Of a stretch of DNA of 64,000 bases, positions 8,138 through 15,898 are shown in pieces; the stretch's first letter is position 1, and every line of letters starts with the position of its first letter. The stretch covers positions 6,076,001 to 6,140,000 of the forward strand of contig NZ_JAUSWV010000002.1 of NCBI RefSeq assembly GCF_030815485.1, in the 5' to 3' direction. The position numbers and the translations under genes are program-made. The stretch comes from Streptomyces rishiriensis (GTDB lineage: Bacteria; Actinomycetota; Actinomycetes; Streptomycetales; Streptomycetaceae). The notes under the pieces are model-generated. The model saw only the letters and a list, made by a program, of their open reading frames with translations, searched no databases and was not told where the DNA came from.

Positions 8138-9679
8138 TCAGCGGGTCAGCGGGAGGGCCGCCAGTTCGGCCACGACCAGGGTCAGCGGGACGAACAGGGC
8201 GAGCAGGGCCCCGGTGCGCAGGGCGGCGGCGCTGCGCAGCGTCTTGGCCGGGGCGCCGAGGCGGAGCAGGGCGGCGGTGGTGTCGGCGCGTACCTGCCTC
8301 GCCTCCACGGCCGCGGTCAGGAGCGTGGCGACCGCGCAGCCCGCCACCACCGCGGCGCCGAGGGTGGTGAGCGGGCCGAAGGCCGGGTCGGCCGGGTCGT
8401 ACAGCGCGGCCATCGTGTACGCGCCGGACGCCACCGCGCAGACCACGCCGAGCGGTCGTCCGATGCGGGCCGCTTCCTGCATCAGGCCACGGCCCGCGAG
8501 GAGGCGGAGGGCGCCGGGACGGGCCGATTGCAGCAGGCGCCCGCAGAGGTGGGTGAGGCCGGGCCCGGCGAGGGCGAGACCCACGGCGGTCAGGGTCCAG
8601 CCGAGGAGGACCGCGGCGGGACCGGTGGGGAGACCGCCGGGGAGGGGGAGGGTGCTGGGGTTCGCGGTGCGGTTGGCGTACGCCTCCACGGCCAGGCCGG
8701 TGGCGAGGAGCGCCATGCCCCAGGGGAGGGCGGTGGGATGCGGCGGGTGCGTCAGTGGCGGTGTCTCCGGCCGGGCCTGTCCCTGACCCTGGCCCTGGCC
8801 CTGTGCCTGTGCCTGTGCCTGTGTCTGTGTCTGCGCCGGAGGCTCTGGGGTGCCGTCGGCCCGGGGCTGCGCCGTTCCGCCCACCAGGACCGGGACCGGA
8901 GCCGACGCCGTGGGCAGGGCCGTGGTGCCCGGTGCCGAAGGGATCGCGCCCGCCGCCGGGTCCACGGCCCCTTCGGCGGGGTGCCCGCCCGGCGCCGATG
9001 CGGGGGTCGCGTCGGGGGGAGGAGCGTCCGGGGCCGGGGGCGCCGGCCGGGCGCTTCTCGACCGGGCCCCGAACCGGCCGTACTCACCGAACCTGTCGCC
9101 CGCCCCCGTCCTTCCGTGGGCGCCGAACCGGCCGAACATCCTCGGCGCCGCCTGGGCCGCCACGCGGGTGTCCCTCGGGCGGAGCATCAGGGCCACCGCG
9201 AGGGACGAGGTCACCGGGACCAGGGACAGCAGGGTCAGGGACGCCGGCAGCGGCAGGGGCTGGTTCGCGGCCAGGAAGTCGTCGGCCGCTCCGTCGAACG
9301 GCATGCCCGTGAGGTCGCCGCGCAGGTGCAGGAAGAGGAGCAGGGCCAGCATGGAGCCGAGCAGCGTCGACAGGGCGGTCGTCATCGCCGAGACGGCCAT
9401 CAGGCGGGTCGGGCCCAGTCCGATCGCCGCCAGGCCGGGGCGCGGGCGGGTGCCGGGGTCGGTGCGGGCCACCGCCAGGGCGAAGTAGACCGTCGCGGCC
9501 AGGGGGACCGCGCACCAGGCGAGCCGGAGCACGGACGTGGCCGGGGCCTCGGGGTGGGTCAGCGCGCGGCCGAGGGTGGACAGGAGCAGGAAGCCGGTGC
9601 CCGCCGAGGCCGTCGCCACCAGCAGGCGGCGGAGCTGGACGGCGGGGTGGGCGCTGCGCGTCAGACGGAGAGCGAGCAC
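8138..9679 (-). CDS. ABC transporter permease-like membrane protein
   Basis: The 513-residue protein has a cluster of hydrophobic segments in its N-terminal part (residues 15-180). A hydrophilic low-complexity linker follows at about 180-310, and then further membrane segments to the C-terminus, ending VVAELAALPLTR. The phrase LLRLGAPAKTLRSAAAL near the end resembles the cytoplasmic coupling segment of FtsX/MacB-type permeases. The linker contains Gln dipeptide repeats (TQ, AQ, GQ). It overlaps the ATPase gene upstream by 19 bases, so the two form one transporter, most likely an exporter. Substrate is unknown. Confidence 0.72.
   Translation of the reverse strand: MLALRLTRSAHPAVQLRRLLVATASAGTGFLLLSTLGRALTHPEAPATSVLRLAWCAVPLAATVYFALAVARTDPGTRPRPGLAAIGLGPTRLMAVSAMTTALSTLLGSMLALLLFLHLRGDLTGMPFDGAADDFLAANQPLPLPASLTLLSLVPVTSSLAVALMLRPRDTRVAAQAAPRMFGRFGAHGRTGAGDRFGEYGRFGARSRSARPAPPAPDAPPPDATPASAPGGHPAEGAVDPAAGAIPSAPGTTALPTASAPVPVLVGGTAQPRADGTPEPPAQTQTQAQAQAQGQGQGQGQARPETPPLTHPPHPTALPWGMALLATGLAVEAYANRTANPSTLPLPGGLPTGPAAVLLGWTLTAVGLALAGPGLTHLCGRLLQSARPGALRLLAGRGLMQEAARIGRPLGVVCAVASGAYTMAALYDPADPAFGPLTTLGAAVVAGCAVATLLTAAVEARQVRADTTAALLRLGAPAKTLRSAAALRTGALLALFVPLTLVVAELAALPLTR
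8776..8833. repeat. Hexamer repeat inside the permease gene
   Basis: About nine degenerate copies of a 6-base unit (CCTGTG/CCTGGC on the plus strand) lie in frame within the permease gene and encode alternating Gln dipeptides in its linker. The period matches the codon pair, so length changes would stay in frame. A similar hexamer fills the non-coding tract at 32.76-33.15 kb. Confidence 0.7.
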
Positions 9680-10404
9680 GCGGCCCCCCGGCCTTCCGGC
9701 TCCGTGACCGGCGGCAGATGGACGGTCTTCACCCGGCGGCCGTCCATCAGCGGCACCGTGCGGTCGGCGACGGCGGCGGTCTCCGGGTCGTGGGTGGCCA
9801 GCACCACGGTGATGCCGTGGGAGCGGGCCGCCGTCGTCAGGGTGCGCAGGACATGGGCCCGGTCCGCGCGGTGGAGGGGAGCTGTCGGCTCGTCCGCGAA
9901 GAGGACCGAGGGGGCCGGCGCGAGGGCGCGGGTGATGCAGACCCGCTGGCGTTCGGCCTGGGTCAGCTCGTGCGGGCGGCTTCGGGACCTGTCACCGATG
10001 TCCAGGCGGTCCAGCCACTCCAGCGCGGCGACCTTGGCCCGGCGGCGGCTGGTGCCGCGCAGCATCAGGGGGAGGGCCGCGTTCTCCCAGACGTTGAGTT
10101 CGGGGACGAGGACCGGCGCCGGGTCGATCCAGCCGAAGCGGTCGCGGCGCAGCCGTTCGCGGGCCATCGGACCCATCGTGTGGACGGGGACGCTGTTGAA
10201 CCAGACCTCGCCGCGCTGGGCGGGCACCAGGCCGGACAGACAGTGCAGCAGGGTCGTCTTGCCGCTGCCGCGCGGTCCGCTGACGGCGAGGATCTCGCCC
10301 TCCCGCACGCCCAGCGAGACACCGCCGAGCGCCGGTGAGCCGTCGCGGTGCGTGAAGTACAGGGAGCGTGCCCACAGCACGTCGTTGTCCGGCGGGGCCT
10401 CCAT
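9661..10404 (-). CDS. ABC transporter ATP-binding protein with altered signature motif
   Basis: The 247-residue ABC ATPase of the LolD/MacB type has Walker A GPRGSGKTT and Walker B SVLFADEP. The signature position reads LTQAERQRV instead of LSGGQxQRV, and the D-loop is APLHRAD rather than the usual xxLD. The switch His is present in LATHDPETAA. It pairs with the permease that overlaps its 3' end. The degenerate signature could lower or change ATPase activity. No substrate can be named from the sequence. Confidence 0.82.
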   Translation of the reverse strand: MEAPPDNDVLWARSLYFTHRDGSPALGGVSLGVREGEILAVSGPRGSGKTTLLHCLSGLVPAQRGEVWFNSVPVHTMGPMARERLRRDRFGWIDPAPVLVPELNVWENAALPLMLRGTSRRRAKVAALEWLDRLDIGDRSRSRPHELTQAERQRVCITRALAPAPSVLFADEPTAPLHRADRAHVLRTLTTAARSHGITVVLATHDPETAAVADRTVPLMDGRRVKTVHLPPVTEPEGRGAACSLSV

Positions 10405-10522
10405 GGGCGTACACCTCGGTTCAGATCTGTGGTTCCGTGCGCATCCCCCGTGCGGGGGAACGAAGGCAGGGCCGATCGGTCACTCGCACGCTAGGCAGCC
10501 AGGAGGGGAAGGCCGGACAGCA

Positions 10523-10574
10523 CACGGCCCCGGGTCGCCGTTTCTCACTCGAACGGTCGACGCCGGGGCCGGTG
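10523..10574 (-). terminator. Long imperfect hairpin after the aminotransferase gene
   Basis: Arms CACGGCCCCGG near 10523-10533 and CCGGGGCCGGTG near 10563-10574 pair. Inner TCG/CGA and CCGTT/AACGG segments extend the stem to an eight-base loop. It lies 25 bases past the stop of the minus-strand aminotransferase gene and separates it from the ABC ATPase gene. There is no T tract. Confidence 0.55.
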
Positions 10575-10598
10575 TTGATCAGCTGATCAGGCTGACGA

Positions 10599-11963
10599 TC
10601 AGAGCTTCGTCCACGCCTCCGTCAGCGTGGCGCGCAGGATCTGCTCGATCTCGTCGAAGGTCTCCTGGTTGGAGATCAGCGGCGGGGCGAGCTGGACGAC
10701 CGGGTCGCCGCGGTCGTCGGCACGGCAGTAGAGGCCGTTGTCGTAGAGCGCCTTGGAGAGGAAGCCGTACAGGACGCGCTCGGTCTCCTCGTCGTTGAAC
10801 GATTCCTTCGTCGCCTTGTCCTTCACCAGCTCGATGCCGTAGAAGAAGCCGTTGCCGCGGACGTCGCCGACGATCGGCAGGTCGTGCAGCTTCTCCAGGG
10901 TGGAGCGGAACGCGGCCTCGTTGTCGAGCACGTGCTGGTTGAGGTTCTCGCGCTCGAACAGGTCGAGGTTGGCGAGGCCCACCGCGGCCGACACGGGGTG
11001 GCCGCCGAAGGTGTAGCCGTGCAGGAAGGTGTTGTCGCCCTTGTAGAACGGCTCGGCCAGCTTGTCGCTGATGATGCAGGCGCCGATCGGGGAGTAGCCC
11101 GAGGTCATGCCCTTGGCGCAGGTGATCATGTCCGGGACGTAGCCGAACTTGTCGCAGGCGAACATCGTGCCGAGGCGGCCGAAGGCGCAGATGACCTCGT
11201 CCGAGACGAGCAGCACGTCGTACTGGTCGCAGATCTCGCGGACGCGCTGGAAGTAGCCGGGCGGGGGCGGGAAGCAGCCGCCGGCGTTCTGCACGGGCTC
11301 CAGGAAGACCGCGGCGACCGTGTCCGGACCCTCCATGAGGATCTGCTGCTCGATCTGGTCGGCGGCCCAGCGGCCGAAGGCCTCGGGGTCGTCGCCGAAG
11401 AGCGGGGCGCGGTAGATGTTGGTGTTCGGCACCTTGTGCGCGCCCGGCACGAGCGGCTCGAAGGGCGCCTTGAGGGCCGGCAGACCGGTGATGGACAGGG
11501 CGCCCTGCGGGGTGCCGTGGTAGGCGACCGCGCGGGAGATGACCTTGTACTTGGTCGGCTTGCCCTGCAGCTTGAAGTACTGCTTGGCGAGCTTCCAGGC
11601 GGTCTCGACGGCCTCGCCGCCACCGGTCGTGAAGAAGACCTTGTTCAGGTCGCCGGGCGCGTGGTCCGCGAGGCGCTCGGCGAGCTCCACGGCCTTCGGG
11701 TGGGCGTAGGACCACACCGGGAAGAAAGCCAGCTCCTGCGCCTGCTTGAACGCCGCCTCGGCGAGCTCCACGCGGCCGTGGCCGGCCTGGACCACGAACA
11801 GGCCCGCGAGGCCGTCGAGGTAGCGCCTGCCCTTGTCGTCGTAGATGTAGGTGCCCTCGCCCCGGACGATGGTCGGGACGGGGGAGTTCTCGTACGAGGA
11901 CATGCGGGTGAAGTGCATCCACAGGTGGTCGTACGCGGTGCGGCTGAGGTCCTTGGTGCTCAC
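10599..11963 (-). CDS. Class III PLP aminotransferase, probably for putrescine or related diamines
   Basis: The 454-residue fold-type I aminotransferase has the PLP phosphate/ring contacts GGGEAVET (114-121), the SDEV acidic pair D255-E256 and the Schiff-base lysine K284 in CAKGMTSGY. It is closest in feel to the putrescine/beta-alanine:pyruvate group (SpuC, YgjG relatives). The expected reaction is diamine plus 2-oxo acid to aminoaldehyde. The Lrp/AsnC gene lies 19 bases upstream on the same strand, and a divergent aminobutyraldehyde-type dehydrogenase could take the product. The start is a GTG at 11963, with GAGGA upstream. The exact substrate is inferred from context. Confidence 0.85.
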   Translation of the reverse strand: MSTKDLSRTAYDHLWMHFTRMSSYENSPVPTIVRGEGTYIYDDKGRRYLDGLAGLFVVQAGHGRVELAEAAFKQAQELAFFPVWSYAHPKAVELAERLADHAPGDLNKVFFTTGGGEAVETAWKLAKQYFKLQGKPTKYKVISRAVAYHGTPQGALSITGLPALKAPFEPLVPGAHKVPNTNIYRAPLFGDDPEAFGRWAADQIEQQILMEGPDTVAAVFLEPVQNAGGCFPPPPGYFQRVREICDQYDVLLVSDEVICAFGRLGTMFACDKFGYVPDMITCAKGMTSGYSPIGACIISDKLAEPFYKGDNTFLHGYTFGGHPVSAAVGLANLDLFERENLNQHVLDNEAAFRSTLEKLHDLPIVGDVRGNGFFYGIELVKDKATKESFNDEETERVLYGFLSKALYDNGLYCRADDRGDPVVQLAPPLISNQETFDEIEQILRATLTEAWTKL

Positions 11964-11991
11964 GGTTATCGGGTCCTCACGGTTATCGGGT
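11960..11991. repeat. 15-base tandem duplication at the Lrp-aminotransferase junction
   Basis: TCACGGTTATCGGGT occurs at 11960-11974 and again at 11977-11991. On the minus strand each copy carries a GTG. The copy nearer the Lrp gene would read only four codons to TAA, while the other is the aminotransferase start. The second copy overlaps the last codons of the Lrp gene. Confidence 0.7.
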
Positions 11992-12501
11992 TCCCCACAT
12001 GTAGGTCTGCTTCTTCAGCTTCAGGTAGACGAAGCTCTCGGTCGAGCGCACGCCCGGCAGGGCACGGATGCGTTTGTTGATGACGTCCAGCAGGTGGTCG
12101 TCGTCCTCGCAGACGATCTCGGCGAGGATGTCGAACGAGCCCGCGGTCATCACCACGTACTCGACTTCCGCCATGTCCGTCAGCGCGTCCGCGATGGCCT
12201 CGACATCGCCCTCGGCGTTGATCCCGACCATCGCCTGCCGGCGGAAGCCCACGGTCAGCGGGTCCGTGACGGCGACGATCTGCATCACGCCCTGGTCCAG
12301 CAGCTTCTGGACGCGCTGGCGCACGGCCGCCTCGGAGAGGCCGACCGCCTTGCCGATCGCGGCGTACGGCCGACGGCCGTCCTCCTGGAGCTGCTGGATG
12401 ATGGCGAGGCTGACGGCATCCAGGTGAGGGGTGCTGCCGTTCCTGGACTCGCGGGAGTCCCTGTGCTCTGCGCTTCGACTGGCCACGGGCTCACTGTGCA
12501 C
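11983..12501 (-). CDS. Lrp/AsnC family transcriptional regulator
   Basis: The 172-residue protein has an AsnC-type helix-turn-helix near residues 20-65 (LDAVSLAIIQQLQEDGRRPY, then VGLSEAAVRQRVQKLLDQG). A C-terminal effector/oligomerisation domain follows, with AEVEYVVMTAGSFDILAEIV. I chose the GTG at 12501 (MHSEPVASRS) because it matches Streptomyces relatives I remember; a TTG seven codons earlier is possible. It is co-oriented with and 19 bases before the aminotransferase gene, and divergent from the aldehyde dehydrogenase gene. It is therefore the likely regulator of this catabolic pair, with amines or amino acids as plausible effectors. Confidence 0.9.
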   Translation of the reverse strand: MHSEPVASRSAEHRDSRESRNGSTPHLDAVSLAIIQQLQEDGRRPYAAIGKAVGLSEAAVRQRVQKLLDQGVMQIVAVTDPLTVGFRRQAMVGINAEGDVEAIADALTDMAEVEYVVMTAGSFDILAEIVCEDDDHLLDVINKRIRALPGVRSTESFVYLKLKKQTYMWGTR

Positions 12502-12561
12502 GACGTATCGACAGTTCCGCAAGGTCGGGGCGATGAAATTCGTTGTTTACGTGTGAGAGAT

Positions 12562-12576
12562 CTGCGGATTCCGCAG
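12562..12576. promoter_or_regulatory. Perfect dyad, candidate operator for the Lrp/AsnC regulator
   Basis: CTGCGGA, one T, then TCCGCAG form a perfect 15-base palindrome, flanked by AGA and TCT that extend the symmetry. It is 61 bases upstream of the regulator start and about 90 bases upstream of the divergent dehydrogenase start, just before that gene's predicted -35 box. A half site TTCCGCA occurs at 12515-12521. AsnC-family proteins bind such dyads; that this one does is inference. Confidence 0.55.
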
Positions 12577-12596
12577 TCTCGACGGGATCAGGGGTG

Positions 12597-12624
12597 TTGA
12601 AAACGTCGAGGCAAGGATTACTGT
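12597..12624 (+). promoter_or_regulatory. Candidate promoter for the aldehyde dehydrogenase gene
   Basis: TTGAAA (12597-12602), a 16-base spacer and TACTGT (12619-12624) lie 42 bases upstream of the GTG start. They fit a principal-sigma promoter of moderate quality. The dyad at 12562-12576 lies 20 bases before the -35 box. Confidence 0.4.
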
Positions 12625-12665
12625 GGGTGTCTCAGTCAATGGACACCGAACTTGGAGGGCCGGCA

Positions 12666-14105
12666 GTGAGCACCGAGCTGCGTCGTCTGCGCAATTACAT
12701 CGACGGTGAGTTCCGGGACGCCGCCGACGGACGGACCACCGAGGTGGTCAACCCGGCGACGGGCGAGGCGTACGCGACCGCGCCGCTGTCCGGCCCGGCG
12801 GACGTCGACGCCGCGATGGCGGCCGCCGCCAAGGCGTTCCCCGGCTGGCGCGACACGACGCCCGCCGAGCGCCAGAAGGCCCTGCTGAAGATCGCGGACG
12901 CGTTCGAGGAGCGGGCCGAGGAACTCATCGCGGCCGAGGTGGAGAACACGGGCAAGCCGATCGGGCTGACCCGCTCCGAGGAGATCCCTCCCATGGTCGA
13001 CCAGATCCGCTTCTTCGCGGGCGCGGCCCGGATGCTGGAGGGACGCAGCGCCGGCGAGTACATGGACGGGATGACCTCGATCGTCCGCCGCGAGCCGGTC
13101 GGCGTCTGCGCGCAGGTCGCGCCGTGGAACTACCCGATGATGATGGCCGTGTGGAAGTTCGCGCCGGCGATCGCGGCCGGCAACACCGTGGTGCTCAAGC
13201 CGTCCGACACCACGCCGGCCTCCACGGTCCTGATCGCCGAGATCGTCGGTTCGATCCTGCCCAAGGGCGTCTTCAACGTCGTCACGGGTGACCGCGACAC
13301 CGGCCGGCTGATGGTCGAGCACCCGACCCCGGCGATGGCCTCCATCACCGGCTCGGTGCGCGCGGGCATGTCGGTCGCCGAGTCGGCGTCGAAGGACCTC
13401 AAGCGCGTTCACCTGGAGCTGGGCGGCAAGGCGCCGGTCGTCGTGTTCGAGGACACCGACATCGCCAAGGCCGTCGAGGACATCTCCGTGGCGGGCTTCT
13501 TCAACGCCGGCCAGGACTGCACGGCGGCCACTCGCGTCCTCGTCCAGGAGGGCATCCACGACGAGTTCGTGGCCGCGCTCGCGAAGGCCGCGGCGGAGGC
13601 GAAGACCGGGCAGCCGGACGACGAGGACGTGCTCTTCGGCCCGCTGAACAACCCCAACCAGCTCCAGCAGGTGTCCGGCTTCATCGAGCGGCTGCCCGCC
13701 CACGCCAAGGTCGAGTCGGGCGGACAGCGGGTCGGCGACAAGGGCTACTTCTACGCCGCGACCGTCGTGTCCGGGTTGAAGCAGGACGACGAGATCATCC
13801 AGAACGAGGTCTTCGGGCCGGTCATCACCGTCCAGTCCTTCACGGACGAGGACCAGGCGGTCGAGTGGGCCAACGGCGTCGAGTACGCCCTCGCCTCCTC
13901 GGTGTGGACCAAGGACCACGGCCGCGCGATGCGGATGTCCAAGAAGCTGGACTTCGGCTGCGTGTGGATCAACACCCACATCCCGCTGGTCGCCGAGATG
14001 CCCCACGGCGGCTTCAAGAAGTCCGGTTACGGCAAGGACCTGTCGGGCTACGGCTTCGACGACTACACGCGCATCAAGCACGTCATGACGTCCCTCGACG
14101 CGTAG
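12666..14105 (+). CDS. NAD-dependent aldehyde dehydrogenase, gamma-aminobutyraldehyde type
   Basis: The 479-residue ALDH has the general base E251 (HLELGGKAP), the nucleophile C285 (NAGQDCTAATR) and the NAD contacts APWNYPMMM and ITGSVRAG. It is of the aminobutyraldehyde/betaine aldehyde branch and should oxidise 4-aminobutanal to GABA. I chose the GTG at 66 bases into the 12.6-kb leader (position 12666) because GGAGG lies seven bases upstream and the protein then starts like its relatives (MSTELRRLRNYIDGEF). It is divergent from the Lrp regulator and the aminotransferase that could make its substrate. A second enzyme of the same type lies at 24.8 kb. Confidence 0.9.
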   Translation: MSTELRRLRNYIDGEFRDAADGRTTEVVNPATGEAYATAPLSGPADVDAAMAAAAKAFPGWRDTTPAERQKALLKIADAFEERAEELIAAEVENTGKPIGLTRSEEIPPMVDQIRFFAGAARMLEGRSAGEYMDGMTSIVRREPVGVCAQVAPWNYPMMMAVWKFAPAIAAGNTVVLKPSDTTPASTVLIAEIVGSILPKGVFNVVTGDRDTGRLMVEHPTPAMASITGSVRAGMSVAESASKDLKRVHLELGGKAPVVVFEDTDIAKAVEDISVAGFFNAGQDCTAATRVLVQEGIHDEFVAALAKAAAEAKTGQPDDEDVLFGPLNNPNQLQQVSGFIERLPAHAKVESGGQRVGDKGYFYAATVVSGLKQDDEIIQNEVFGPVITVQSFTDEDQAVEWANGVEYALASSVWTKDHGRAMRMSKKLDFGCVWINTHIPLVAEMPHGGFKKSGYGKDLSGYGFDDYTRIKHVMTSLDA

Positions 14106-14409
14106 CGCTCCGCTGGGCTGCGGGGGTCGTTGTGCGGCTGCGGCTGCGGCTACGGCGCGGCCGCGGTTGGCGGTGTTCGGGTGCGGGTCCGCTGTGGCTG
14201 GTCGCGCAGTTCCCCGCGCCCCTGCGTGGGGCGGCTGGGTGTGGGGTTTTTCGGCGCCCTCTGTCAGAGTTCGGCCCCTGGTTTGACCGGGGGCCGTTTC
14301 CTTCTGTGATCACCCCCCGCTACGGCTTTGCCATCTCTTTACAACCTGTTCCGGGGCTGTCTCGTCTCTTCGTCCGATCCGTCAACGGACCGATGAAGGA
14401 GAGCGATTC
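14106..14409. other. Gene-free stretch with an interspersed repeat
   Basis: This 304-base gap holds a GGCTGCGGCTGCGG-like run, the interspersed repeat at 14194-14237 and the promoter region of the sortase operon. A possible ribosome site, AAGGAGAG, lies at the right end before the ATG at 14410. I see no protein-coding frame with convincing composition. Confidence 0.6.
14194..14237. repeat. Streptomyces-type interspersed intergenic repeat
   Basis: The element reads GTGGCTGGTCGCGCAGTTCC followed by CCGCGCCCCTGCGTGGGGCG. This resembles a short repeat commonly seen between Streptomyces genes, often with a GCGCCCC/GGGGCG hairpin. A second copy occurs at 48668-48707. It is not part of a gene here. 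Confidence 0.65.
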
Positions 14410-14784
14410 ATGCGACTCATGCCGCGAACGGGCCTCGCCGCCCTGGTAGTTGCGGGCACCGCCCTGTTGGTGGGCGCGGCGCCCGCGCTGGCCGACGGCG
14501 GGACGCCGGCGCCCGTCCCCACCACCGCGGACCGGAGCGTGTCCCCGGCCCCCACCGAGGCGGGCGGCGACGCGACCCCGGTGCCGGCCCCGACCGAGGC
14601 CGGCACGGCTCCGTCCGCCGCTCCGAGCCAGGTCGGTGTCGTGCCGCGGGGTGGGGCCGACACCGGTGTCGGGGAGCCCTCCGAAGGACACGGCGGGCTG
14701 ATCGGCGGCAGCGCGGCCGCGGTGCTCGCGGCCGCCGGCACGGGCTTCTACGTCGTACGGCGCCGGAGGGCGACCGGCGCATGA
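14410..14784 (+). CDS. Secreted putative sortase substrate paired with class F sortase
   Basis: The 124-residue protein has a signal peptide (about 1-28, ending ALA) and a Pro/Thr/Ala-rich body. A C-terminal sorting-type tail consists of VPRGGADTGVG near residues 76-87, a hydrophobic stretch from about 96, and RRRR at 117-120. The DTG takes the place of the usual LPxTG in a variant seen beside class F sortases in Streptomyces. It overlaps the sortase gene by four bases (ATGA). The protein probably forms a wall-linked or pilus-like surface product. Its role is unknown. Confidence 0.78.
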   Translation: MRLMPRTGLAALVVAGTALLVGAAPALADGGTPAPVPTTADRSVSPAPTEAGGDATPVPAPTEAGTAPSAAPSQVGVVPRGGADTGVGEPSEGHGGLIGGSAAAVLAAAGTGFYVVRRRRATGA

Positions 14785-15401
14785 GTCCGCTCTCCAGGCG
14801 CGCCCTGATCCTGACGGCCCTGGCGGCGCCGCTGGTGGCCGGCTGCGCCGGCGACCCGGCGGAGCCTGCTGTTCCGGGCGCCGCCGCACGTACGCCGGGT
14901 ACCTCCTCCGCCCCCTCCGTCCGGGCGGCGCGTCCCCTCGCGCGCTCGGTGCCGGTCGGGCTGCGGATTCCGGCTATCGGGGTCGACACCGAGGTCATGC
15001 GGCTGGGGCTGGCCGCCGACGGCAGCGTGCGGGTTCCCCCGGTCGAGGAACACGACCGCGCGGGATGGTACGAGAACTCGCCGACGCCGGGACAGACCGG
15101 GCCGTCGGTGATCCTCGCCCATGTCACGGTCGGCACGTACGGGGACGGTGTGTTCCGGCACCTCGACCGGCTGCGCCGGGGCGACCGGATCGGGGCGCGT
15201 CTGGAGAACGGCACGACGGCCGAGTTCGCCGTCACCGAGGTGACGACCGTCGAGAAGGCGGAGTTCCCGACCGAGGAGGTCTACGGGAACGTGGACCGGC
15301 CAGAACTGCGTCTCATCACGTGCGGCGGCCCGCGTTCCGGCGACGGATACCGCGACAACGTGATCGTCTTCGCCACCCTGACTCCCGCGGGAGAACGTTG
15401 A
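14781..15401 (+). CDS. Class F sortase with lipoprotein-type N-terminus
   Basis: The 206-residue sortase has the catalytic triad in order: H114 (ILAHV), C181 (LITCGG) and R191 (YRDNVIVF). The N-terminus ends in V19-A-G-C22, a good lipobox, so it may be held by a lipid anchor rather than a TM helix. It should recognise the neighbouring secreted protein. It overlaps that gene by ATGA and overlaps the sigma factor gene by TTGA, so the genes are translationally coupled. Confidence 0.88.
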   Translation: MSPLSRRALILTALAAPLVAGCAGDPAEPAVPGAAARTPGTSSAPSVRAARPLARSVPVGLRIPAIGVDTEVMRLGLAADGSVRVPPVEEHDRAGWYENSPTPGQTGPSVILAHVTVGTYGDGVFRHLDRLRRGDRIGARLENGTTAEFAVTEVTTVEKAEFPTEEVYGNVDRPELRLITCGGPRSGDGYRDNVIVFATLTPAGER

Positions 15402-15898
15402 AACGGCCCGCTCGGTCCCGCGAGAGGGCGGCGTCCGAGTTGTTCGCCGCCCTCTACCCGCGCCTCGCCGGCTGGTGCCGGCGCCTCGTCGACGACGACG
15501 AGACGGCGCACGAGATCGCCTCGGAGGCGTTCACCCGGCTCTGGGCCCGCTGGACGGCCGTGGCGGAGCCCCAGGGCTTCCTCTTCGTCACCGCCGCCAA
15601 CCTGGTCCGCGACCACTGGCGCAAGCTCGAACGCGAGCGCCGGGCGCTGCGCCGGGCCACCGTCGAGGCCGTCGTCGCCCCGTCCGCCGAGCCGGCCGAC
15701 CCCTCGGTGCGGCTGCTCGTGCAGTCCCTGCCCGACCGGCTGCGCGTCCCGATCCTGCTGCACTACTACGCTGACATGCCGATCCGGGAGGTGGCCGTGC
15801 TGACCGGGCGCAAGGAAGGAACCGTCAAGGCCGACCTGCACGCGGCCCGCGAACTGCTCCGCGCCCACCTGAGGAGAAGCCTTGATCACACCCACTGA
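15398..15898 (+). CDS. ECF RNA polymerase sigma factor
   Basis: The 166-residue sigma-70-family protein has region 2 near residues 10-75 (LYPRLAGWCRRLVDDDETAH, then FLFVTAANLVRDHWRK). Region 4 near 100-160 includes LPDRLRVPILLHYYADMPIR and a helix-turn-helix GRKEGTVKADLHAAR. I chose the TTG at 15398, which overlaps the sortase stop and has GGGAGA upstream; no earlier start fits the family. Its position between a sortase gene and a one-TM protein gene suggests it answers a cell-envelope signal. Confidence 0.85.
   Translation: MKRPARSRERAASELFAALYPRLAGWCRRLVDDDETAHEIASEAFTRLWARWTAVAEPQGFLFVTAANLVRDHWRKLERERRALRRATVEAVVAPSAEPADPSVRLLVQSLPDRLRVPILLHYYADMPIREVAVLTGRKEGTVKADLHAARELLRAHLRRSLDHTH

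Noticed and set aside
7556..10798. A 1080-codon plus-strand frame
   Set aside because: It lies antisense to the VOC and ABC genes, with a low-complexity, charged translation. The real genes are on the minus strand.
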